Position numbers and translations under genes: made by a program. A DNA stretch of 5,647 nucleotides from a bacterium (GTDB lineage: Bacteria > Patescibacteria > ABY1 > JAGPKW01), in NCBI GenBank assembly GCA_021780535.1, contig JAJXYN010000008.1:1-5647 (forward strand), in the 5' to 3' direction. The notes under the pieces were generated by a model. That model ran no database searches and was not told the origin of the DNA. It was given only the letters and a program-made list of their open reading frames with translations. Of this stretch, positions 1 to 5,080 are shown piece after piece (the first letter of the stretch is position 1; each line of letters starts with the position of its first letter).

Positions 1-669
1 AACACTTGTTTTGCTAGTAACTTTGGAAATAGCAGAAACTCCATTAGGCTCAACAGTAAAATTTATATAACTTCCAAGAACTTCTTGCCCAACACTTTTC
101 ACATACATAACATAAGTATCACTAGAAGTTTTTTCAGGAACTTTCACAGTAATCTTAAACTCACCAACACTACCAACATTCACAATAGATTCTGTCATGG
201 TAGCAACAATAGAAGAAGAAATCCATTTATCACTCTTAAGTAATCCTGTTTTATTATCTTTAACTCTCAAAACAACTTGGTTATTACCAGATTGTCTCCA
301 AACATAACTTCCAGTGTTTTTAAATTTTAAAGAATAAGTTATAGTTTCTCCAGCTTTTCCAGTCAAAGAAACCTTAGAACTAGGTATTAAAGAAGATGCT
401 TTATAATTAATACTAGCGGCACCAACTTCATTGATAGCTAATATTCTATTTATAATTTCTTCTGTAGAAGGCAGATTAGATGTCTTTAAATTATTATTAG
501 AATTATTAATTAAATTTTTTGACATCTTATAATCCAAGAAAGAGAAAAATGATGAAGCTATGATAATTACAAACATAGAAACCATAAACACCCCAAACAC
601 ATCCCCTCTATCTTTTTTATTTCTCCTCTTTAGTAAAAAGAGAAATTTTTTATTTTTATTTTTATTCAT
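1..669 (-). CDS. Membrane-anchored surface protein with Ig-like (NBR1-type) domain, 3' end outside window
   Basis: The frame is open from an ATG at 669 to the left edge (223 codons, no stop), so the protein is C-terminally incomplete here. An in-frame TAA at 673-675 fixes this ATG as the first possible start; there is no Shine-Dalgarno. The N-terminus is very basic (Lys/Asn/Arg, residues 1-22), followed by one hydrophobic helix at about 24-45, which suggests an N-in, C-out anchor or uncleaved signal. A Ser/Asn/Thr-rich linker (about 50-95) leads into a beta-rich region (about 96-207) with an NTG turn at 118-120, Trp124 and Trp149, then a strand-turn-strand pattern with VPEK near 177-180. NTG followed by W, a second W and a late P/Y segment resembles the NBR1-type Ig-like domain found in extracytoplasmic proteins of Patescibacteria; this family call is by eye. 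The job of the missing C-terminal part (enzyme, adhesin or only Ig repeats) cannot be told. The gene starts 81 bases after the small ORF at 751-906. Confidence 0.75.
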   Translation of the reverse strand, partial: MNKNKNKKFLFLLKRRNKKDRGDVFGVFMVSMFVIIIASSFFSFLDYKMSKNLINNSNNNLKTSNLPSTEEIINRILAINEVGAASINYKASSLIPSSKVSLTGKAGETITYSLKFKNTGSYVWRQSGNNQVVLRVKDNKTGLLKSDKWISSSIVATMTESIVNVGSVGEFKITVKVPEKTSSDTYVMYVKSVGQEVLGSYINFTVEPNGVSAISKVTSKTSV

Positions 670-683
670 TTTTTAGTATTTAT

Positions 684-718
684 ATTTATTAATCTGTTTA
701 GTTAGAACATTAATAAAT
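684..718. repeat. 10-bp inverted repeat upstream of the surface-protein start
   Basis: ATTTATTAAT (684-693) and ATTAATAAAT (709-718) are perfect inverted copies separated by 15 bases, ending 14 bases before the ATG at 669. As RNA this gives an all-A/U hairpin in the leader; as DNA it could be an operator. Because the arms contain no G or C, chance is a real alternative in DNA this A+T-rich. Confidence 0.4.
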
Positions 719-750
719 GAAATACTTTTCGACTTTTTTTAAGGAAAATA

Positions 751-906
751 TTATATTTTCTTTACAGAAAAATTATTTCCCGGAGCATTAGCTCTATTAA
801 ATAAAGTAGCTACTCCAATCCCAACAGACATAAGCATTATATTTCTTAAAACATGACTTTTATGTCTAATAGGAACTTCTTTTTTTAAAACCTTTCTTTC
901 TTTCAT
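751..906 (-). CDS. Small hypothetical membrane or exported protein, 51 aa
   Basis: A complete ATG-to-TAA frame of 51 codons. The protein has a strongly basic start (MKERKVLKKEVPIRHKSH, residues 1-18), then a hydrophobic stretch at about 22-36 (from N22 to F36), a short polar patch ending in NANA-like small residues (about 37-41), and a polar basic tail. This is the layout of a single-pass membrane peptide or a signal peptide with a possible cleavage site after the ANA at 39-41. I do not recognise a family. There is no Shine-Dalgarno, but no gene in this window has one. It lies 81 bases upstream of the surface-protein gene, on the same strand, so the two could be co-transcribed. A weak promoter match (TTTACA at 1007-1012, TATTTA at 984-989, spacing 17) lies upstream. 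It may be a chance ORF; basic-then-hydrophobic order and lack of a competing frame favour it modestly. Confidence 0.45.
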   Translation of the reverse strand: MKERKVLKKEVPIRHKSHVLRNIMLMSVGIGVATLFNRANAPGNNFSVKKI

Positions 907-1008
907 ATCTTTGTTTTTATTGAATTAATTTAATTGAACAAATCATAGTTATTGATTATCAGTTTATTTTATTTTAGAACTAGTAAATAATAACTAATTT
1001 GTGTTTTG

Positions 1009-1028
1009 TAAATATTGGCCAATATTTA
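1009..1028. promoter_or_regulatory. 20-bp perfect palindrome, candidate operator
   Basis: TAAATATTGGCCAATATTTA is its own reverse complement with no central gap and a GGCC core. It lies between the terminator of the candidate RNA (1040-1077) and the small ORF at 751-906. On the minus strand its last bases overlap a possible -35 element (TTTACA, 1012-1007). A gapless palindrome is typical of DNA bound by a dimeric regulator. As RNA it could only fold poorly because it has no loop, so a DNA-level role is more likely. No regulator can be named. Confidence 0.45.
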
Positions 1029-1039
1029 TTATTTATCCC

Positions 1040-1077
1040 AAAAAATAAAAAATCTTCGGGACAGAAACATCACGAAG
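1040..1077 (-). terminator. Intrinsic terminator of the candidate RNA
   Basis: Read on the minus strand, a 10-base arm (1077-1068, starting CTTCG) pairs with a 10-base arm (1063-1054, ending CGAAG) around a UUUC loop, with one mismatch and two G-U pairs. It is followed by A, six T, A and six T (1053-1040). The pairing is better on the minus strand than on the plus strand, where the G-U pairs become mismatches. No ORF of note ends just upstream of it, so it most likely ends a noncoding transcript or acts as an attenuator for the small ORF downstream. Confidence 0.6.
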
Positions 1078-1280
1078 GTATTAAAAATCTCGTAGAAAGT
1101 TCACAACAACTCTCAAAACTAAATTCATTTAGAATTACACTCAGTGCTAAATACTTTATATACTTAAAACTATTAATATAACTCTTTTACCTTATTCCCC
1201 ACCAAACATATTTTATATATATTCAGTAGAAAACTTTTTGTTTTTGTTTCTTTTGTGAATTAAGTTTTTCAACTCATCAC
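1040..1280 (-). ncRNA. Candidate structured noncoding RNA, about 240 nt
   Basis: This gene-poor stretch (907-1394 holds no supported CDS) has the marks of an independent RNA gene. A strong promoter (1288-1316) predicts a start near 1280. The first 26 nt (1280-1255) fold into a hairpin: GTGA pairs with TCAC, and AGTT pairs with AACT around a GAAA tetraloop. An A-rich, nearly G/T-free linker follows (about 1254-1228). A G-rich patch, GGTGGGGAATAAGG, lies at about 1208-1192. Short hairpins occur at 1146-1138 (CAC/GTG) and 1132-1119 (CTAAAT/ATTTAG). The transcript would end at the terminator at 1077-1040. No minus-strand reading frame of useful length starts in it; the ATGs I checked stop within a few codons. 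I see none of the conserved motifs of tmRNA, RNase P RNA or SRP RNA, and no riboswitch I recognise. Alternatively it is a long 5' leader with an attenuator for the genes at 751-906 and 1-669. The TTG-started plus-strand frame at 999-1181 lacks protein-like character and was not called. Confidence 0.45.
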
Positions 1281-1287
1281 ATTTAAA

Positions 1288-1316
1288 ATTATATCACTTT
1301 TTTGACTTTTTGTAAA
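1288..1316 (-). promoter_or_regulatory. Strong sigma-70-type promoter of the candidate RNA
   Basis: On the minus strand: TTTACA (1316-1311, five of six to TTGACA), a 17-bp spacer, and TATAAT (1293-1288) preceded by TGA, which makes a perfect extended -10. This is the best promoter match in the window. The expected start, about seven bases on, falls at 1280, exactly where a hairpin begins. It lies just past the pilin terminator (1337-1364), so transcription would start afresh. Confidence 0.65.
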
Positions 1317-1336
1317 TATAAGTACTTTATATAAAT

Positions 1337-1364
1337 AAAAAAGTGTTGATTTTACAACACTTTT
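1337..1364 (-). terminator. Intrinsic terminator of the pilin gene
   Basis: Perfect 10-bp inverted repeat: AAAAGTGTTG (1339-1348) and CAACACTTTT (1355-1364) around a 6-base loop, with a run of six T on the minus strand (1342-1337). It lies 30 bases past the pilin stop codon. On the plus strand the T-run is only four bases, so it works best for minus-strand transcripts. Confidence 0.8.
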
Positions 1365-1394
1365 ACTTGAACACATTTTTTACACAATATAATA

Positions 1395-1808
1395 TTACCC
1401 AGCAATAACTGAAATTTGAGATATAATAAAGTCAGTAATAGCATATGATGCAGCTATGATAGCAAGACCAATAGCAGCAGCAATCATTCTATCTCTTGCA
1501 GCACCAATTTTTTTTGGATCTCCTTTAGATAACATCCAATCAACACCCCCCCATATAACAAACACTAAAGCAATAACTCCAAAAAATCCTAATGCTATTT
1601 TAATCCCACTAGAAATAATATCTGGAACAGTTTTTTGAGATAATGTATTTTGCGTTACTGTTTTTATACTATCAGTACCAAGAACAGCATTCCCACTACT
1701 ATCAGTTGTAACTAATCCATCCATATTAGTAGTATCAGCAAAAGCAAGAGAGAAACTAAATACAAAAGCAGAGATTAAAAATAAATAAGAAATAATTTTT
1801 TTAAACAT
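1395..1808 (-). CDS. Type IV secretion system pilin-family protein (TrbC/VirB2-like)
   Basis: 137 aa. An N-terminal signal peptide (about 1-24: Lys-Lys, hydrophobic core, AFA with likely cleavage before Asp25) is followed by a polar Ser/Thr-rich segment (25-62), then two hydrophobic helices (about 66-89 and 108-133). The loop between them carries GGVDWMLSKGDPKKI (87-101) and a basic AARDR. The signature GG..W..S.GD..K followed by a GL.II...Y.I helix is that of the short T4SS pilins (Pfam T4SS_pilin type) that are widespread in Patescibacteria; the family assignment is from memory of the motif. VirB2-type pilins are processed, insert in the inner membrane and are extruded as a pilus; in this lineage the role (attachment, DNA uptake, conjugation) is not settled. 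No VirB4/VirB6-type partner lies within the window. An in-frame TAA at 1818-1820 fixes the ATG. The gene has its own promoter and terminator, and an octamer repeat in its leader. Confidence 0.85.
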   Translation of the reverse strand: MFKKIISYLFLISAFVFSFSLAFADTTNMDGLVTTDSSGNAVLGTDSIKTVTQNTLSQKTVPDIISSGIKIALGFFGVIALVFVIWGGVDWMLSKGDPKKIGAARDRMIAAAIGLAIIAASYAITDFIISQISVIAG

Positions 1809-1820
1809 AAGATAATATTA

Positions 1821-1844
1821 AAATATAGAAATATAGAAATATAG
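1821..1844. repeat. Three tandem copies of an octamer in the pilin leader
   Basis: AAATATAG is repeated three times without error at 1821-1828, 1829-1836 and 1837-1844 (CTATATTT on the mRNA strand). The array lies 13 bases upstream of the pilin ATG, between its promoter and start codon, where translation initiation would be set. Perfect short tandem repeats can gain or lose units by slippage, which here would change the spacing of the leader. Confidence 0.85.
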
Positions 1845-1893
1845 AAAAACTTTTTCATATTTATATTTTTTTATTTTTCCATACCTACACCTA

Positions 1894-1902
1894 ATTATAC
1901 CA
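1894..1902 (-). promoter_or_regulatory. Extended -10 promoter of the pilin gene
   Basis: The minus strand reads TGGTATAAT, a perfect TGN-TATAAT. A -35 at the usual spacing would fall in the T-tract of the ndk terminator and matches poorly (TTTTTT), as extended -10 promoters tolerate. The predicted start near 1887 gives a leader of about 80 nt containing the octamer repeat and two upstream ATGs. One opens a three-codon frame. The other, at 1858, opens a 27-codon frame that overlaps the pilin start in another phase. Confidence 0.6.
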
Positions 1903-1916
1903 CACATTTTCCTAAC

Positions 1917-1946
1917 AAAAAAATACGCGAATAAATCACGTATTTT
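1917..1946 (-). terminator. Intrinsic terminator of ndk
   Basis: On the minus strand AAAATACGTGA (1946-1936) pairs with TCGCGTATTTT (1930-1920) around a 5-base loop: 11 bp with one G-U pair. The hairpin runs into seven T (1923-1917). It begins 6 bases after the ndk stop codon. Confidence 0.8.
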
Positions 1947-1952
1947 GATATC

Positions 1953-2456
1953 TTACTCCAATATATGAGTATCATGCACTGATCTATAAGAATGTAATTC
2001 GTCTTCACGAAACCAAAGACTAACTTCAATAATAGCTTCTTCAAGATTACCAGAAGCATGTATTAAATTTTTAATACCAATACCTTTTTTATCAGCATAT
2101 TTAAAACTAATATGGGCAAAATCACCTCTTATTGTCCCAGGTAATGCTGATTTTGGTTCTGTTGATCCAACCATCATTCTAACTTGCTCAACAACTTCTA
2201 TTCCTTCTAAAACTAAAGCCATAACAGGACCAATTTTTGTGATCATATCTACTACTTGTTTTTTAACAGCTGCACCTCTTCTAACATCAAGATCACCATA
2301 ATGAGCGCTGGCAAGCTCCTCTGAAGCTAGTATCATTTTAGCTCCAACAATCTTAATACCAACATCTTCAAATCTAGAAATAATTCTCCCCATAAGACCC
2401 CTTTGAACAGCATCAGGCTTTAATAAAACAAGTGTTCTTTGTAAATCTGGATTCAT
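1953..2456 (-). CDS. ndk: Nucleoside diphosphate kinase
   Basis: 167 aa; transfers the gamma-phosphate from a nucleoside triphosphate to a nucleoside diphosphate through a phosphohistidine, balancing cytosolic NTP and dNTP pools. Visible family motifs: RTLVLLKPDAVQRGL (7-21) with Lys13; the HY pair at 52-53; GPVMALVLEG (76-85); GSTEPKSALPGTIRGDF (97-113) with Arg110; and KNLIHASGN (129-137) carrying Asn130 and the catalytic His133. Two departures from the usual bacterial enzyme of about 140 aa are visible: a segment of about 16 residues between GDF and NLIH where standard enzymes have about 6, and a C-terminal tail of about 10 residues after the Y157 region (RSVHDTHILE). The region after HY is also unlike the usual KPFF segment, so the nucleotide-stacking Phe is not obvious. 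These look like features of Patescibacteria Ndk rather than damage. The ATG is preceded by an in-frame TAA six codons upstream. It has its own terminator; a promoter is not clear. Confidence 0.95.
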   Translation of the reverse strand: MNPDLQRTLVLLKPDAVQRGLMGRIISRFEDVGIKIVGAKMILASEELASAHYGDLDVRRGAAVKKQVVDMITKIGPVMALVLEGIEVVEQVRMMVGSTEPKSALPGTIRGDFAHISFKYADKKGIGIKNLIHASGNLEEAIIEVSLWFREDELHSYRSVHDTHILE

Positions 2457-2557
2457 AAAAATAATAATTATTTAATTAATAGTTATAAAGTTTATTCTAA
2501 AAATAAAAAATAATCAAATCACGTATATCAAGATTTTATAAAATAATATTTATACAA

Positions 2558-2620
2558 GGCGACAAGAAAAAATTGACTAAGTCGTATGTTTTATACGACG
2601 CAGGAAATTTTTTTGCAGCC
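2558..2620. repeat. 63-bp imperfect hairpin element between parB and ndk
   Basis: The 192-base gap 2457-2648 contains a nested inverted structure richer in G+C than its surroundings. Its core is GTCGTAT (2581-2587) and ATACGAC (2593-2599) around GTTTT. Outside a 6-by-6 internal loop, AAAAAATT (2567-2574) pairs with AATTTTTT (2606-2613). GGC (2558-2560) pairs with GCC (2618-2620) at the base. It could be an interspersed palindromic repeat or MITE-like element. It could also serve as the parB transcript end: on the minus strand the core is followed by TTAGTCAATTTTTT, but the T-run starts 8 bases after the stem, which is not canonical. The rest of the gap shows only a weak promoter match for ndk (TTGATA 2531-2526, TTTTAT 2508-2503). 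Confidence 0.6.
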
Positions 2621-2648
2621 AACGCAGTAGAAAATTATTTTAAAAATC

Positions 2649-3518
2649 TTATATATTTGTGTAGTCAAAATCTTCTATCTTATTAATAAACTTATCAAAA
2701 TCTTCTTTAGAATAAAAATTAAACACAATCTTCGCGCCATTTCCTCTTTTAACAACAGACACTCTAGTATCAAATATATCTTTTAATTTTTGTTCTTCTT
2801 CTTTTGTTTTATCATCTTTAACAACAGCAAGTGATCTCCATTTTTTATCAGGTCTAGCCTTCTTAACAACAGCATCAAGCTCCCTAACTGTTAAATTTTG
2901 TTCTTTAATTTTTTTCCATGTATTTAATTGCAACTCTGCATTTTCCAAGCTTAGTAAAAGTTTAGCATGACCAGAATCAAGCTCTCCTGTTCTTATATCA
3001 TTTATAATTTCCTCTGGAAGCTTCAAAAGTCTAATTTTATTTGCAACAGCTGATCTTGAAGTACTAACTTTTGCAGCAACATCATCTTGAGATAAACCAA
3101 ATTCATCCATTAATTCTCTATAAGCTATAGCCTCATCAACATCATTTAAATTTTCTCTCTGAATATTTTCTATTAATGCTACCTCAAGTTTTTTTTGATC
3201 ATCATAATCATTTTCTTTAAGTATTGCAGGAACCTCAGATAATCCAGCCATACGAGAAGCTCTAAGTCTTCTTTCCCCCGCTATAAGTTCATATGTATTA
3301 TCTCCACTTTTTATAACAACAAGAGGCTGTAAAACACCATATTGTTTTATAGATTCGGCTAAAGATTTAATAGAATTTTCACTAAAAGTCCTTCTAGGTT
3401 GTCTAGGATTAAGAAGGATATCTATTATTTTTATTTTTAAAATTTTATCCCCCAACTGTGAAGACTCAATCTTCTTTTGAACATCTGTCTTCTTTTGTTT
3501 ATCTAATTCCTTTTTCAT
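2649..3518 (-). CDS. parB: ParB/Spo0J-family chromosome partition protein
   Basis: 289 aa. ParB proteins bind parS sites, load as CTP-dependent sliding clamps and help segregate replicated origins, normally with the ATPase ParA. Domains: a Lys-rich N-terminal tail (1-28); the N-terminal CTPase/ParB domain (about 29-125) with NPRQPRRTF (37-45), GVLQPLVV (61-68), the GERRLRA motif (81-87) and ENIQRENL (117-124); a helix-turn-helix region (about 139-168) of the KorB/Spo0J type; GHAKLLL (183-189); and a charged linker with a C-terminal dimerisation-type region (about 245-289). Length and motif order are normal. No parA is adjacent on either side, and no parS-like GTTTCAC-GTGAAAC site was seen. 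The N-terminal tail lacks the hydrophobic LG.GL box usual for ParA contact, although ParA-stimulating basic residues are present. The ATG is fixed by a TAA four codons upstream. It has its own extended -10 promoter and is insulated from rel by a terminator. Confidence 0.93.
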   Translation of the reverse strand: MKKELDKQKKTDVQKKIESSQLGDKILKIKIIDILLNPRQPRRTFSENSIKSLAESIKQYGVLQPLVVIKSGDNTYELIAGERRLRASRMAGLSEVPAILKENDYDDQKKLEVALIENIQRENLNDVDEAIAYRELMDEFGLSQDDVAAKVSTSRSAVANKIRLLKLPEEIINDIRTGELDSGHAKLLLSLENAELQLNTWKKIKEQNLTVRELDAVVKKARPDKKWRSLAVVKDDKTKEEEQKLKDIFDTRVSVVKRGNGAKIVFNFYSKEDFDKFINKIEDFDYTNI

Positions 3519-3537
3519 TTTGGTAGATTATTTTTTA

Positions 3538-3555
3538 GTTCTACATGTTCTACAT
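3538..3555. repeat. Two tandem copies of a 9-mer at the parB transcription start
   Basis: GTTCTACAT occurs twice head to tail (3538-3546, 3547-3555), directly abutting the parB -10 element (3557-3562) and covering the expected start site near 3550. Tandem half-sites at this position would suit a repressor, possibly ParB itself, but this is inference from position only. Confidence 0.7.
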
Positions 3556-3556
3556 T

Positions 3557-3565
3557 ATTATATCA
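3557..3565 (-). promoter_or_regulatory. Extended -10 promoter of parB
   Basis: The minus strand reads TGATATAAT, a perfect extended -10. The -35 region is only T-rich and lies in the tail of the rel terminator. The predicted start near 3550 gives a leader of about 32 nt without a Shine-Dalgarno. Confidence 0.6.
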
Positions 3566-3580
3566 TAAATTTAAAAAAAT

Positions 3581-3608
3581 AAAAAATTACCTAATTTTAG
3601 GTAATTTT
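3581..3608 (-). terminator. Intrinsic terminator of rel
   Basis: AAAATTACCT (3583-3592) and AGGTAATTTT (3599-3608) form a perfect 10-bp stem with a 6-base loop. On the minus strand it is followed by a run of T (3586-3581), A, and seven more T (3579-3573). The upstream arm overlaps the last two bases of the rel stop codon, so a ribosome finishing rel would sit on the hairpin. Confidence 0.8.
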
Positions 3609-5031
3609 ATAATAAATTTTTTAGTTTAAACCATTTTTTGATAGCAGCTCTAGCGCTTGATGTCTTTACAAACATTAACCAATTTTTTTGTGGATCATCA
3701 TTTTTTTTAGTTATTATTTCAACAACATCACCATTTTTCAAATGATAGTCCAACGTAGCTATTTTGCCATTTATTTTCGCTTGGTAACACCTATTTCCAA
3801 CCGAGTTGTGTACACAATAAGCAAAATCAACGGGAGTTGCCCCATCTGGCAAATCTATAGCATCACCATTCGGAGTTAAAACAAATATTCTATTTTGAAA
3901 TAAATCTAATTTTAAAGATTCCAAAAAATCATCATTATTCCCTGATGTTTTATGAAGACTATTTAAATCTTTTAACCAATCAAGACTTAAACCTTTTTCT
4001 TTATAACTAGCGTGAGAAGAAACACCGTATTCATTCATATCATGCATTTTATATGTTCTAATTTGCACTTCCGTTATTTTATTTTTGTCACAAAATATAG
4101 TTGTATGAATAGATTGATAGCCGTTAGGTTTAGGATTTGCAATATAATCTTTTATCCTCCCAGGCATAGGCTTATAATTTTTATGTATAACACCAAGAAC
4201 CCTATAGCAATCAGATTCATCCATAACTAAAATTCTAACAGCATGAATATCATATATTTGAGACATATCAAAATCTTTTCTTTGCAATTTTTTATAAAGA
4301 CTATAAATATGTTTTACTCTCCCAGAAACATTAAAATCTTTTATATCATTTTCATATAATAATTTGCTAATTTTTTTAATAATTCCGTCAACATATTTAC
4401 TATTTTTTGCTTCTTCTTGTTGTAATATTTTTTCAACTCTCTTATATTCATCGGGATGTAAAAATTTAAAAGATAAATCTTCTAACTGAGCTTGCATATT
4501 ACCAATATTCAATCTATTTGCCATTTTAGAATATATCTCTAAACTCTCTTTTGCTATTCTTTCTATTTTTTCGGGATTATTATGATATTCCAACGTTTTT
4601 AAATTATGAATTCTATCAGCAAATTTAATATAAAGAACACCCGCATTAGATGCAGCTCTTGTTAACATTTTTCTCAAATTTTCAGCATATCTTTCTTTAC
4701 CTCTATATTTTATTTTACCAAGTTTTGTAACTCCGCTTACTATATATTCAACATTTTCTCCAAACATTTTTTTAATCTCATCGCCAGTAGTATTTGTATC
4801 TTCTAATGTATCATGAAGCAAACCAGAAACAATAATATCTTCTGTAAATTTATTTTCAGCCAAAATTTTAGCCGTTTCAAAAACATGATTAAAATAAGGC
4901 TCCCCAGACATACGAAGTTGACCCTCATGTTTCGTTTTTGCAAAATAAAAAGCATCTTCAATCTTTTTAAGATTAAACTCAATATGACTAGAATTCATAA
5001 CATCAACCAATTCTTGAAGTTGTTTTTCCAT
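3607..5031 (-). CDS. rel: RelA/SpoT-family (p)ppGpp synthetase/hydrolase, short form
   Basis: 474 aa; makes the alarmone (p)ppGpp from ATP and GDP/GTP and hydrolyses it. The HD hydrolase domain (about 20-175) looks intact: QLRMSGEPYFNH (38-49), HDTLEDT (73-79) and KFADRIHNLKTL (136-147, with Asp139). The synthetase domain (about 225-345) has GRVKHIYSLYKKL (237-249), IYDIHAVRI (259-267), PGRIKDYIANPKPNGYQS (290-307) and EVQIRT (321-326). The R-x-K-D at 292-295 is the form seen in bifunctional Rel enzymes rather than the E-x-D-D of synthetase-only RelA. A TGS domain follows (about 382-442, starting IFVLTPNGDAIDLP). The protein ends about 30 residues later, so the zinc-finger/RRM-like and ACT domains of standard Rel (about 700 aa or more) are missing; the end is a clean TAA inside a terminator, not a frameshift. 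An in-frame TAG upstream with no alternative start between supports the ATG. A 156-base leader with hairpins separates it from topA. Confidence 0.94.
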   Translation of the reverse strand: MEKQLQELVDVMNSSHIEFNLKKIEDAFYFAKTKHEGQLRMSGEPYFNHVFETAKILAENKFTEDIIVSGLLHDTLEDTNTTGDEIKKMFGENVEYIVSGVTKLGKIKYRGKERYAENLRKMLTRAASNAGVLYIKFADRIHNLKTLEYHNNPEKIERIAKESLEIYSKMANRLNIGNMQAQLEDLSFKFLHPDEYKRVEKILQQEEAKNSKYVDGIIKKISKLLYENDIKDFNVSGRVKHIYSLYKKLQRKDFDMSQIYDIHAVRILVMDESDCYRVLGVIHKNYKPMPGRIKDYIANPKPNGYQSIHTTIFCDKNKITEVQIRTYKMHDMNEYGVSSHASYKEKGLSLDWLKDLNSLHKTSGNNDDFLESLKLDLFQNRIFVLTPNGDAIDLPDGATPVDFAYCVHNSVGNRCYQAKINGKIATLDYHLKNGDVVEIITKKNDDPQKNWLMFVKTSSARAAIKKWFKLKNLL

Positions 5032-5080
5032 AGCAAATAAAATTAAAACACAAAACTAGATAGTGTTTTTTAATGCTTCG

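Noticed and set aside
999..1181. Plus-strand 60-codon frame starting with TTG
   Set aside because: It has a rare start, no Shine-Dalgarno and no recognisable domain. It runs through the minus-strand terminator and candidate RNA, and is the only plus-strand candidate in an all-minus window.
1192..1210. MraZ-box-like patch (GGTGGGGAATAAGG on the minus strand)
   Set aside because: Only one good TGGG box is present, with no second box at the expected spacing, and no mraZ or division gene follows.
1456..1638. Plus-strand frame opposite the pilin gene
   Set aside because: Antisense shadow of the two-helix pilin. The hydrophobic look comes from reading the helices' codons on the other strand.
1933..2526. 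11-bp direct repeat AAATCACGTAT at 1933-1943 and 2516-2526, flanking ndk
   Set aside because: At this base composition several 11-base repeats are expected by chance in the window. The first copy is part of the ndk terminator stem, so it is not evidence of insertion.
3688..5040. Plus-strand frames opposite rel (3688-3879, 4012-4230, 4813-5040)
   Set aside because: They lie wholly or almost wholly within the convincingly coding rel gene, with biased, low-complexity composition and no motifs.
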